Source: Porodaedalea pini (taxonomy: Eukaryota; Basidiomycota; Agaricomycetes; Hymenochaetales; Hymenochaetaceae). Taken from it: a stretch of DNA of 64,000 nucleotides. The DNA lies in NCBI GenBank assembly GCA_002794775.1, contig NBAY01000106.1:31408-95407 (forward strand), given 5' to 3'. Below the pieces are notes generated by a model. That model ran no database searches. It was not told the DNA's origin and saw only the letters and a program-made list of their open reading frames with translations. This document shows, piece by piece, positions 53,663 through 64,000 of this stretch. Both the position numbers and the translations under genes were made by a program. The first letter of the stretch is position 1; each line of letters starts with the position of its first letter.

Positions 53663-55237
53663 GCTCCAGTTACTGTCGTATGTTCATCATTTAGAAATGA
53701 AATATATCTCTAACATAAGAAGGGAATCGCGGCAAAATTTGAATGGCTTACGATTTAAAATGGAATTCGGGCAGGTCCATGGCTTCAGCGTGGAAAGGGT
53801 GTTCAAATAGCATTATGCTCAACGATCATCTCCACCTTGAACTCGTCGCACCTGATGGGCTTTAACTGATATGAGAGTCAGTCAGATCAGCTTGAGGTTC
53901 GTCCGATTTGCTGAGTATGTCCTCTAGACTAAAATATTCAAGTTTTGCAGGCGCGTACCTCGTTTCCTTTATTCCTGCGAGTCGAAGCTGAGGCACCCGC
54001 GTGAATAATTGAGGTTGGAAAAGAAGAACCAGAAGGGCGGAAATACCAAGTGATGCTCTCTTTTATGAAAACTAAGCCACTGTCAATATGGATTTGCCTG
54101 AGGTATACGACTTTCGAGCGCAGAGCAGACCTAAGGAAAATCATGAATGGTGGAACTTTGAGACATTAATATTCGGAGCACAATATCCTTATCACTCGAG
54201 GATCTATCCAAGAAATCACGCCGTCGCTATCGGGTATGCCGTGCGCGGAGATTTCTTCAGTCATATCTACATTCACTCGGTGTCATTCTTCGTACATCCT
54301 CGTCTCTGTCCATGCCCATAATCTTGCGGACAGCTTCCAGGCTTGTCTGAGTACCGCTTCTTATTTTTTTATTTTTACAAAGAACATCTATACCAGATTT
54401 CATCTGTACACTGATATTTGCTTGCAAAGTCAGGTCTCTAAAGCATCGCAGTCAATTTAGCGGGTGAAGGTTCATGCCGGTGCCGACGCCGATTGAGTTG
54501 AACCAACGCCGAAAGCGCAGCTTCCTCAGGTCCAAACTGCTTTTCTTGCGACCAGTCGGCAGGAAACTTGTCGTCCCGCAGGCTGTGACTCCCTGCAACT
54601 CTTATTCATTCCGGAACTCGCGGCTCCCCGATGACCGATCCCAAGGCGCTCTTAGACTCTAATGTCACGACACAGAAATACGCAATAACAAGTCTATTGT
54701 AATCCCTTGAACCCCGGGCAGCAGTAAGTACTAAGTAGTGGTGGTCTTCATTAATAATAATATTATCTACGCTTTCGTGCCGCCCGTTCTTCTTACAAGC
54801 AACCGGCAACCAGGTTACTCACCGCGTCCCGTGCCCGACCATTGATCGGCGAGGGCGAGCGAAGCAATCAACTTTCAGCGACACAGCGAGGAGAGGCCTA
54901 GGGACTCAAAAATCAAGTTTCAGTCAGAAAAAAATCCCTTCAACTTTGTCCTTATCGAGGCTCTTTGTCGTCCCTCTGCATCCGGTGCGACTTACGCGGA
55001 CGAGGATCCGTCCAATCTTCAATGCTATCTTGCCAGCTTGTTCCGACTTTCGACTCAGTAGCAGTGAAGGCGGAGGCGATGCTGGCGATGTTCACCACTG
55101 GGATCGTTCACCGAGGCTTGGCTGTGTGCTCTTCATGAGAGGCTCAGAAGGGTGTATAAAATGCAGGGATGAAGGTGCGTACTACTACAATCTCAGCAGT
55201 GAGACTAAATTCACATTGCCATACGTCTTGTCCTGGT
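53663..55237. other. intergenic, no gene recognised
   Basis: About 1.6 kb with only short frames. A 77-codon frame at 54088 has no recognisable relatives by eye. Confidence 0.5.
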
Positions 55238-57480
55238 ATGAGTAGCGACTCTTATCGTCCAAACGATCCTCTGGAGAACCTTGCTCGAGGGAAGGCATGC
55301 TTTAGCTGCAGGTACCACATCGACCGTATTTCAATTTGCGAGTTGACTGCTGACGCTCTAAGCCTTGTTTCCTTGCTGTTAGACGTAGGAAAACGGTAAC
55401 ACTTACTTATTCTGCTGGGGATGTCAGCTCACATCTCCTCATTTTTGACAGAAATGCGATGGTGTTAGACCTGTCTGTACACAGTGCATCCACCATGGAC
55501 GTGCAGGTGATTGCGAATACACCGACAAGCAAGGCCGTACGCGTATCCAGATACTCGAGGAGCAGGTCAGAACCCTCCAATCTCGGGTCCACGAGCTTGA
55601 GAATCCAGATATCGAGGAGCAATCTATGGTCCTGCAGAATCCATATAACAACGAGCCTGACTTGAGAAGGAATGTCGAAATCGAATCTAATGCTGAGGCA
55701 CGAGTCTCTGCCATGTTGCGATGCGTGCCTGCTGGGGTGCCCCAAGAGGTTCATAACACGCTGTATGCTGCTTTCTTAATCGATAATGGGATCTTATGAC
55801 TAACACAATATTCAGAATCCATTCCCTCGTTGCAATCGTATCGGACACCGGTTTCAGACTGGGCTCTATATGGTTTCGTGAGGCGATCAGCTATCCATTA
55901 AGGAGCGTCGCGAAACCGCACGTGCTCCCGCACTCAGCTCTTCTCAATGCCGTATATCTCTGGGCCGCCAGGCTTTCACGCTCTCCTGAGTTGATCCAAC
56001 ACGAGGCTGCCTATTATCAACTTTCCGAGAGCTCACTTCAAGATGCTTTGGTGAACGAGCAAGGACTGGATGTAGGAGACTGTTTTATTCTAATATCCTG
56101 TACTTCTATCTTATCATTATGACTCACTAGATCGAGAACATCTCGCAGCGAAGATTCCAAGCGGTTCAGGGCCATATTCTCTTTGCTCAGTACCTGTTTA
56201 CACAGGGACGCCTCCTGGAAGCTATGTATTATACAAATGGTGCAATGACGCTTGCGGTAGCCTGCGGCCTACATCGCATTCAACCTTTCTCAATCGCTGA
56301 AAGTGGGGTCGTTCCTGGACCATATAGTTTCTCGGGAAACGGCTTTGATCTCGTAGAACCGCGGGACGCAAGAGAGCATCATGAACGCGTCTGTACATTC
56401 TGGATGGCTTTCATTCTCGATCGCTGTTGGAGCGCTGCTATAGGCGTTCCATGCGCTCTCATAGATGATGCCGCATTCACCACAAGCATTGTCATGCCAT
56501 GGCCAATGAGTTTAGGGGAGTCTGTGAGTGTATGTGCATTTAGCATAGGCGTAGGCCGTTTATTTTTTATAATGAATCTCTACTTATGTAGGCGGGCAAC
56601 TTTACGACGTCATGCGGCGAAGGTCACGTCGAAGGTCCGGGAACAGTACAAGGCTTTCTGTTCGATGTCCATAAGCAGAGTCAGACCGAGGATCGGTCTC
56701 CTTTGGTTCTGCTCGCCAAGGCTTCTGCTCTATACGAGCGCTCTGCAAGACTCGCAGCCTCATGTGTCTCAGGTACGATTTCTTCGTTATGATACGGAGC
56801 CTCATTGATTTCACGTCATTCAAGTCTCTCTTCAGGATCGAGAACCCATACTTGCAGACATTCGTTCTCTGACTCACGCGATCCAAGCCTTTTCGCGGAC
56901 CATCATTCCGCTCGAGCAGATTCTCACGCAGCATGGGAACCAAGAAGCCAAAATGCTTGTCTGTGAGCGCGATACCTTCTTATTGGTACACGCGCTCGTT
57001 GAGGCTGCTATGGTCCGGGTGTACAGTATTGGACATCTTGACCTCGGTCTAGAGGACGCGAGGCTCGCGATCAACCATGCAGAGCGGATATTGTTCATCC
57101 TAGAGGCTGTTTCCAGTGGCGCCTACATCGGAACCGTCGACCCCCTATTTAGTGTCAGCCTTTTTCTATCGATATTTCAGCTGTACCCGTAACTAAGCAT
57201 AGCTCTGTTTACAGGTCATCGGGCGAGCTGCAGCAGAGATTTTCCTGCATGTGCGACGAACGGCGCAAATACGAGCTGATAAGTTATTCGTAAGTGCGAT
57301 TCGGATCACTGAGGCGCTTAGACACTGTTCAGGAACGAGAGAGCCGACTGGGAGCCTTGTTTTTGGTGGGTAATCTAACCCATTTTCATCTCTTGCGTAA
57401 GTTATTTTACTGACTTATCGTAATTTTCATATACAGCTCAGCAAGCATCGCAGATAGCTGAGTTGACCAGTGCACAATAA
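55238..57480 (+). CDS. Zn2Cys6 fungal transcription factor
   Basis: The DNA-binding zinc cluster CFSCRRRKTKCDG then VCTQC and CEY is assembled from exon 1 (55238-55311), a 13-nt micro-exon (55383-55395) and exon 3 (from 55452). A short coiled coil follows (IQILEEQVRTLQSRVHELE). The middle homology region of fungal regulators has HSALLNAVYLWAARLSRSPE, YYTNGAMTLAVACGLHRI and RVCTFWMAFILDRCWSAAIG. The last exons end VAQQASQIAELTSAQ at the TAA 57478-57480. Junctions are in phase except the one near 56772-56834, where visible borders leave the frame off by one; that could be a mis-modelled splice site or a small lesion. It is nuclear. Its targets are unknown, but the neighbouring enzyme genes are candidates. 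Confidence 0.88.
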
Positions 57481-58060
57481 TTCAGCGAACCAGATCCATT
57501 ATTCTAACCTCCGTGGAGACTTGTAATCCTTCTCGATAATTCATAGATGACTAACGCATCACATGATAGCTATGCACTAATGCTATTTGTTTATTTTGCA
57601 CGGCTCGCACCAGAGGCAATGTAGAGGACAAGTATATCCGTATCTCAAAAGCATGAACTAGCGTGCTTGCCGTTTTCCACCTGGAAGTAAACTCATTATA
57701 TGGAGATGGTCAAGATCGTAGCCGGGACTCGGATATCCCTCTTGCAACGGACGAGTTTGTATAACTCTACCATCGACTATTCTCTAAAATCCGATTATCT
57801 TCTTTTAAAGAAACCTTCTCCCTCACCGTTCCCGCCAAAACTAAATAGACACTTCTCGAAGACCTTTCTGACTTAGAGTGTTCTTTATCATATCTGAGGC
57901 GAAAGATTGGCTGGCGGAAACTCCCGCGCACTACGAGTGATCCGTCGCCGGGGAACTTCCGGAATGACCACTCTCCCAATTTTCATGTGCCATAATATTA
58001 ATAAACTGCTCAGCATGACCGGCCGAGAACATCATCTCCAACTCATAACACAACCTAACA
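57481..58060. other. intergenic, promoter side of the next gene
   Basis: No gene supported. Confidence 0.5.
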
Positions 58061-59226
58061 ATGTCTTCTATCCTCTTTCTGGGCGCAACAGGCTACATCG
58101 GCTGTAAATTCATTCTTTTATTTGTACAACTAAAACTAATTCCATCTTTCAGCGGCCGTCTTCAACGCGTTCATCAATGCACACCCCGCTCTTGAATACA
58201 CCGCACTCGTACGCACTCCTGCCCACGCAGCACACATCCGTGCCGTGAATACAGTCATCGGCACACTTGAAGACCGTGCACGTCTCGTGCAGCTCGCTAG
58301 CAAGGCGGATGTCATTGTCAACGTCGCGCGTGCAGACGATCCTGGGGTGGCGGAAGCGCTTATTGAAGGGCTGAAACAAAGAAGGGAAGAGAGAGAGGAC
58401 GTGCCTGCGCTCATTCATACGTGTGGCGGTGATGTCTTCGAGGGGAAAGAAATTTGGGACGTACGTCGTGAGCACTTCTGGTTCAACGGTCTCGTTCTCA
58501 CTGGTCGATGATACAGGATATGGACGGCGAGTGTGTGCGCGCACTTCTCAGTAGACCTGTGGAGAAAGCTATACTGGGCGCCGAAAAGCAGGGCGTTCTG
58601 CGCGCGTATTTCATCGTGCCGACGGCCGTGTACGGCCTTAATCCATACAATAAACCCTGTCCGTTCTACCTCGACTCCATACGAGAACTCCTCTCGCTCC
58701 CTAAACCGCTCAATTCTTCTACATCTTTCCCTGCGTTGACATCTGTCGCGCTCAAAGAGAACCCGGATCGCGTGATGGGGATGGTAAACGTCCGGGACCT
58801 CGCTGCTCTTTATCTACTCGTTCTCGACGACATCCTCCACTCCGCTTCCCCGTCTCCGAGCGAAACTGAATTTCCGCGCGTTTATATTGCCTCCGCCTCT
58901 GAGCACCTCTGCATGACCATTTCAGACCGCGTGCGCCAAGCTCTCGTTACGCGTGGCCTTCTCTCTCAAATATCTCCTACCAGGTACGTTTTCGCTTTCT
59001 TTTTCTTTTATATGCGTAACCTGCTTATTATGTGTGCAGCTCCTCAGAAGAAAAGTTGCAAGCTATCACATTGGAGCCGCATTTCTTCGCTCGCCGCGCA
59101 TCTACCGAGCTAGGCTGGACGCCGACCCAACCCGAATGGGAGCACGAGGCGGAATGGGACATCGATCGAGCATTAGAAGTACTTAAGATCAGTCATTCTG
59201 GTGCTGAATCTGCCAAGAACTTGTGA
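58061..59226 (+). CDS. NAD(P)-binding epimerase/NmrA-like protein (extended or atypical SDR)
   Basis: Four exons in phase, 58061-58103, 58153-58460, 58517-58983 and 59040-59226, 334 residues. The first intron splits the dinucleotide-binding loop, which reads MSSILFLGATGYIGSAV (GxxGxxG). VIVNVARADDPGVAEALIEG and ALIHTCGGDVFEG follow. AYFIVPTAVYGLNPYNKPCP and MGMVNVRDLAALYLLVLDD match the region around the cofactor and substrate pockets of this superfamily. The C-terminus gives PHFFARRASTELGWTPTQP. A Tyr-x-x-x-Lys pair of classical type is not evident, so it may be an atypical member that senses or reduces a small molecule. The reaction is unknown, cytosolic location likely. Confidence 0.85.
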
Positions 59227-59734
59227 CGCGAAAAAGGGGGCGGTAGGAAAATGACAAGGGCAAAAAGAAGAATTCGTTTGGCGTGAGGCACTAGATAAAG
59301 GCATGTCTCTTCATGATCTCCGCTTGCTCTGACTTAGTGTCCTGACTAACTGCTGTACAGTCACATATTGTATCCTTACCCTTTGGTAACCTATAACCAA
59401 AATTCTATCACAATTATATGTAATCGATCGTTATCAGTCCGACCGAATTCGCCTATTCTAATGTTTAGATCGATAGCACGACCATGAGGTTTGAGGTTGT
59501 CGCATTTGTGAATGTTACCTTCCAACTCATAAAATAAATTTTCTACTTCAGATGTGAGAAAACTTCGAGAGATACAGGCAATACAGCAACAACACAAAAC
59601 GGAATGTATCTTCGTTTCTATGTCAAAGACCCGGAACCAAAAAGGACGAAGAGAAGGAAACTATACTGGTGAAACACGTCGAACAGCAACAGTAACGTAG
59701 GAAGGTGACATATGGTTTTTGTGTGTCGCTTTTA

Positions 59735-62368
59735 TCACATGCCAAAGCGCTCAACATGCAAGAAAACGTTCGCACCACCACGCAGGACGGCCATCGGACC
59801 CGCAATCCTCGGCTTGCTCAGCGCGTCTCGCACGTCATCAATCAGAGTCTGAGGTCCAGACACTAAATAGAGCGATTGTCACCAATAAGTTACGAATCGA
59901 GAAAGAAAAGATCGGAAGGAAGGCTCACCGCAGATGGCCACAGAGTCCTCACATGCTGCAACTTCATCTTCCAGAATTCCCACAACAGCGGGTCGCCCAT
60001 ACACCAAGCGCACGAGCGAGTTAGTCGTAACTTCTGCACTAGAACCTGGTTTGTCGTCCTCGGTTATTGGCGACTCCGATTCGAGCTTCTCCTTTGAGAC
60101 CGCCGCACTCGGCTCGGTTGAGGCTATCGGCGTTTCCGCCCCAGTTCCCTTCTGTGCACTCGAGTTAAGCGACGGGACGTCAAGTTCTGCCCGCGGGTCG
60201 AGCTTTCCTGTGACGAAGACACGGATGTTGACGTCCAGTTCGGCTGGCAGGCTTTCTTGGATCGCGCTGAGGTCGTCTGAGATTCCGTCGAAGTGAGCTG
60301 ATGCATGATAGGAGATCAGTAGCGCCACGTTTCTCTGAGTGCAAAAAATGTGTTCCATACCTTGCTCTCGAATAAACCAAATAAAGTCAATTTTTCTGCA
60401 TAGTGTATTAGGTGTCTCCCTCCGAGCGCGTCTATACTCGCATACGGATGAGTACGTCGCTCCCGATCTTCACTATCAGTACTGACCTGATGAGATCGAG
60501 AAGCAAAGGTAGCGTAAATGAGACACCAGAGCCACCTTCCGGGCATTGTCATCAGTAAAGCTCACCCGAAAGCATAAATACCCTTATAAAACACACCTGC
60601 TAAGAGCACGACGTTCGGATGATCGTGAACCACAGGCGGCTCGCCGTACGGGCCGTCCACGAACACTGACACCGAGCACACTCCGCCCGCGCGCACCGCA
60701 TGCTCGTACAGCCTTCGTGTGAAGCCCCGGCGCACACGGATGATGAATTTCATCTCCAGCTCAGTTTCTTTCTCCTGCTTCTCCTGACTCCCGTGAGCTT
60801 CATCTATAATGTCAGATCTACGCAAAGATTCAACTGGAACATCGATAGAGGCAATGGTAAAGGGATGTGCCTCAGTCGATAACCCCCATCCCCACCGTGC
60901 AAACGGTGGGCACCGAGAGATACGCGTTCTGGCCCGCTTGCCATCCGAATCTGAGCAGTAAATGAGACGACCACGCGACGCGTATGGTGAGGCGAACTGT
61001 GTCTGGGGATAGGACCTCGAGAATTGCTTGTGAGGCCGTTCCCTTGCATCTAGAGGCAAGATAGCGAATGCGGAGCGTGCGTACTAGACGTAGCACACGG
61101 TCGAGACCCCAAACGATGCATGCCGGCCAAATGTATGGGAGGAATCTAAAGAGAATGCCGTCACATAAGAAACTAGAGTCTTTTTTTAAAGTAGACCAAA
61201 GTACTCACTGCTCAGCGTTCGTAACGTGGATACACGCTGCTACGAGGAGGATTCTATAGACGCCTTATTAGAAGCCCGTATGGAGTGTATTTACTATCGA
61301 TGATGACTGAAATAACTCACACAGAAAGCACAATGTGCCCAGCGAGAAAGAGTTCATATCCCCAATTTCGGAGTTGTCGCGTCCCGAGTAAGATCATAAG
61401 CGTTAGTGCAACGTTTCGCGACAATACCTGAACGTATCCATCCAACATGAAGCGAGTCTTTCCCAGTAAGACTAGGAGCAAACGGTGAGTGAGCATTGAT
61501 TATAGAAGTGGGAATATGACTCACCCAAGCTCCCTCTGGATAATGAGTCGAAAACAAATCAGTAAAGGCATATGTTTGTAAACAAAGTACTCGCCCGTCC
61601 CCACATATGGACCCATATCAAGAGCAGTAGCACTCGCGAGGCGGCGCGATGAAGAATGTTTAACTTCTCGTAGCTTATTCCAGTCAGCGCTACATCCGAA
61701 AGAAGTATCAGTCAGTTCCGTCCAATAGCTTTAGTTAAATCGTAAAGACACTTACTAGAGATGATATTGTTTTTTTCCAGAGAGCGCAATGATGAATGAG
61801 ATTTGGCTGACAGAAAGTGTCCCTGCACGATCAGCCCAATACTGTGGATCCAGTCGACCAACAGTGTTGCGCGCTGATGGCGGTACATCAACTAAATCAA
61901 TTGCTTTAGGACGGAGGAGATTAAAACATACAATTCGCGAACTCGAGCGTCAGCATCGCAAGGAAGTAACCGGCGCAAGTGACGACCTCAATGAGCGGCA
62001 CCCGTAGACCGGGGCCAAGCGGAAGGGATACTCTGTATGCTGCTATACGTAAGGTGTTAAGCAGCGCCAGCGGGACACGCCTCAGAGAAATATCTCCGCG
62101 GCGTCGAGCGGACCCAGGACCAGTCTCCTTATCCTTGCCCTCAGCAGATGCAGAGAATTTATTTCCGCAGAAACGAGCTAAGGGTGAGGCGGGTGTAGAG
62201 AATGTATGTGACATTGTAGAGCGAGACGACGACGACGAGGCACGCAACGAGGTAGACGGCGTACTGCGGGTATTTGGCCGCGCGGAAGTTGCGGAGTGTC
62301 CTATCAAGGCTCGTGTTCGCTCGCGCCTGTAAGGCGGCAGAGAGTTCAGAGTGTTCGAGGTAGCCCAT
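59735..62368 (-). CDS. ferric reductase-like transmembrane protein (FRE family)
   Basis: A many-intron minus-strand gene; exon ends are only partly resolved. The N-terminus (MGYLEHSELSAALQARAN) leads to a membrane helix (YAVYLVACLVVVVSLYNV), then SLRRVPLALLNTLRIAAYRV. Blocks typical of the heme-bearing core follow: LDPQYWADRAGTLSVSQISF, LNILHRAASRVLLLLIWVH and ELFLAGHIVLSVILLVAAC, with paired histidines for two hemes. The cytosolic part has HPFTIAS (FAD binding), VFVDGPYGEP, VVLLAG, GVSFTD (NADPH domain) and the ending ALSKPRIAGPMAVLRGGANV. It would reduce Fe(III) or Cu(II) at the plasma membrane using NADPH. The frame changes after the first helix (about 62190) without an obvious intron, so exon 1 needs checking. 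Stop at 59735-59737. Confidence 0.85.
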
Positions 62369-64000
62369 GAAGAAAAGAGAAACCGATATGAACGGGGGAT
62401 GGGGAATTGTGCCAGCTGTCAGCCTCTTTACTTAAAGGAGGGGCTGAGGTACGAAAACTTGCGGACATCCGTTGCCCGAGGGTGACATTTAATTTTAGAG
62501 GCGCAATTGGAGCGCCGGCGCGATCATCTCATATGAAAGACGACTGCGCGATGGACTGGATCGTCACCCACCAATTGAAGCATGGTCATGATACGAAAGA
62601 AGGCATACACTTCGCGGCCAACAAGTAGAAAGCATGTGCTCTCGTATGGATGAGCATGCTTGAATACTTTAGCGAAGGAACCTTGATTCTTTTTGGCCTA
62701 GAATGTGCTGCAGAGCGAGTAGCGCTTGAGCGGAGCAGGCGAACGAGACTCGTGAATCAGATAAGATGCGAAGCCTTCCCGGCTCATAAATCTTATCAGA
62801 TCCAGATGCACCGGAAGAACGGAAGGTCCGTCCGACACCGTCTACCAATCATAGTTTTCTGCAAGCTGCGTCGACGTCCTGTTCATCTGCCTTTTATTGA
62901 TGTCCTCAGTCCAGTCTACTCCACGCTAGTATTCTGAAGAGACGCAGGGTGGCAAATAATCCAAACACACATCGTATCGCATCGACGATGAGCGGTGACG
63001 GCAATGGGGAGAACATGCGGTCAGTCATTTACGGTATCTTCGGAAGCTGTTGAAAAAAAAGGAAGCGTGGACCGTGCAGACGCACTCGACTGTTTTTCTG
63101 CACAAAGAAAGCGCTGGCCTCAACGAAACTCTGCTTCATCTCCCCGGCCCCGGATTTGAAATCGCTTGGAATGCAAAGTCGGCACACAGACGCACTGAGC
63201 CCGACTCGGATGCATTCTCTCATGCTATTATCCAATGATAAGCTGACTCCTCGTGCCGCTTTTACGGGAAGTGCGCCCAAATTTTGATTTATTATCGTTA
63301 TTTCGAAACTGATAAGCAGGGTTAATAATTGTCCCGTCTTCTTCTGAGCGGTGTCATTTCTTCCCAAAATATCTTGGTAAGGCAGATATAACGGTGTCGG
63401 CATAGCACAGGTGGACAAGAGATCTGAGATCCGCGGAAGTTGTTTTTATCGCGACAGAGGCACGAAGTTCAAGGTTCAGAGTTCAGAATTAGGCTCGCAT
63501 CGTAACCATTGAGGACGGGGCTGCATTGGCTCAGGAGGGAACCAGATCTCTCACAGGCCAATGAAGTCGAGTGTGGACGAAGGGCGTATCATTTGCAAGA
63601 GCATGCGATTCTCAGCCCGAGTTCGCCTCTCTTGTGTGCATCAGAATCATCTATGGTCGGTCCTAGCGGCGGCACATCCCTGTATGACGTTGATGAGAGG
63701 ACATTCGGAGGCAAAAGCGCTGAAAGATAAGCCGCGTTTGCGAAGACTATCAAGGAAGCAACACCAGCTGACCTTGCCGAGCGCATGCAGCGGTCGTTGC
63801 GACTTGCTGGGAAGCTGCTATTTCTGAGATTTGTCGGGTCGAGACAAGCCTAAGCCCGCTATAAAAAACGCACATCCTGTCATGAGTTTGACTTGTATCG
63901 AATTCAGGTGAACTTTAAAAGGAGGGGTTCCTCAAGATGGAAGAAAAGGCGTTCGGATATATGTAAAGATTGCAGATGCGCATCAAAGGAGAACTGAACG
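62369..64000. other. right-end intergenic region, no gene recognised
   Basis: Short frames on both strands without motifs or plausible exon chains. Likely promoter of the ferric reductase gene and sequence beyond it. Confidence 0.5.

Noticed and set aside
1..64000. CRISPR arrays, operons, ribosome-binding sites
   Set aside because: The sequence is eukaryotic nuclear DNA with spliceosomal introns. The only regular arrays are the minisatellite and the LTR units, which lack spacer diversity.

Overview
The window is nuclear DNA of a filamentous basidiomycete, most likely an Agaricomycete. Genes are split by many introns of about 50-65 bp. A cysteine-cluster (CxC1) protein of the KDZ transposase type, a chromodomain Ty3/gypsy element and the fungal-specific gene families all fit that group. 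I cannot name the species.

Two parts differ sharply. Positions 1 to about 46 kb are repeat-rich and full of broken genes. They hold a Ty1/copia element cut by the left window edge (copy A, minus strand, 1-5413), a Ty3/gypsy chromovirus directly abutting it (minus, 5414-11428), a small unrecognised acidic gene (12.4-13.35 kb), a composite of gene pieces (copy 1, plus, about 13.65-19.0 kb), a 182-bp inverted-repeat element, a truncated KDZ remnant (19.25-20.7 kb), an SPT5-like KOW gene (22.8-31.9 kb) split by a second copia element (copy B, 23700-29729, 5-bp target duplication GAATC), an unrecognised multi-exon gene (32.3-36.3 kb), a 404-bp inverted-repeat element, a 20 x 25-bp minisatellite (37061-37560) and a second composite (copy 2, minus, about 38.5-46.0 kb).

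The composites are the most unusual content. Copy 1 is a BTB/CAP-Gly gene with a piece of RPB1 (largest RNA polymerase II subunit) spliced into its middle. Copy 2 has the same BTB-RPB1 junction, but its RPB1 piece runs directly into eIF4G, followed by a piece of PRP8. All pieces within a copy lie in one orientation, introns are retained, and stops and frameshifts have accumulated. This looks like DNA-level gene capture and shuffling followed by duplication in inverted orientation about 27 kb apart. Copy 2 was later hit by a TA-inserting terminal-inverted-repeat element that itself carries a reversed relative; copy 1 preserves the empty site.

From 46.4 to 62.4 kb lies ordinary, apparently intact gene space: a cytochrome P450 (minus), a short-chain dehydrogenase/reductase (plus), an MCP1-type mitochondrial membrane protein (plus), a Zn2Cys6 transcription factor (plus), an NAD(P)-binding epimerase-like protein (plus) and a ferric reductase (minus). 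P450, reductases and a regulator side by side resemble a small metabolic neighbourhood, but no backbone synthase is present. From 62.4 kb to the end I see no gene.
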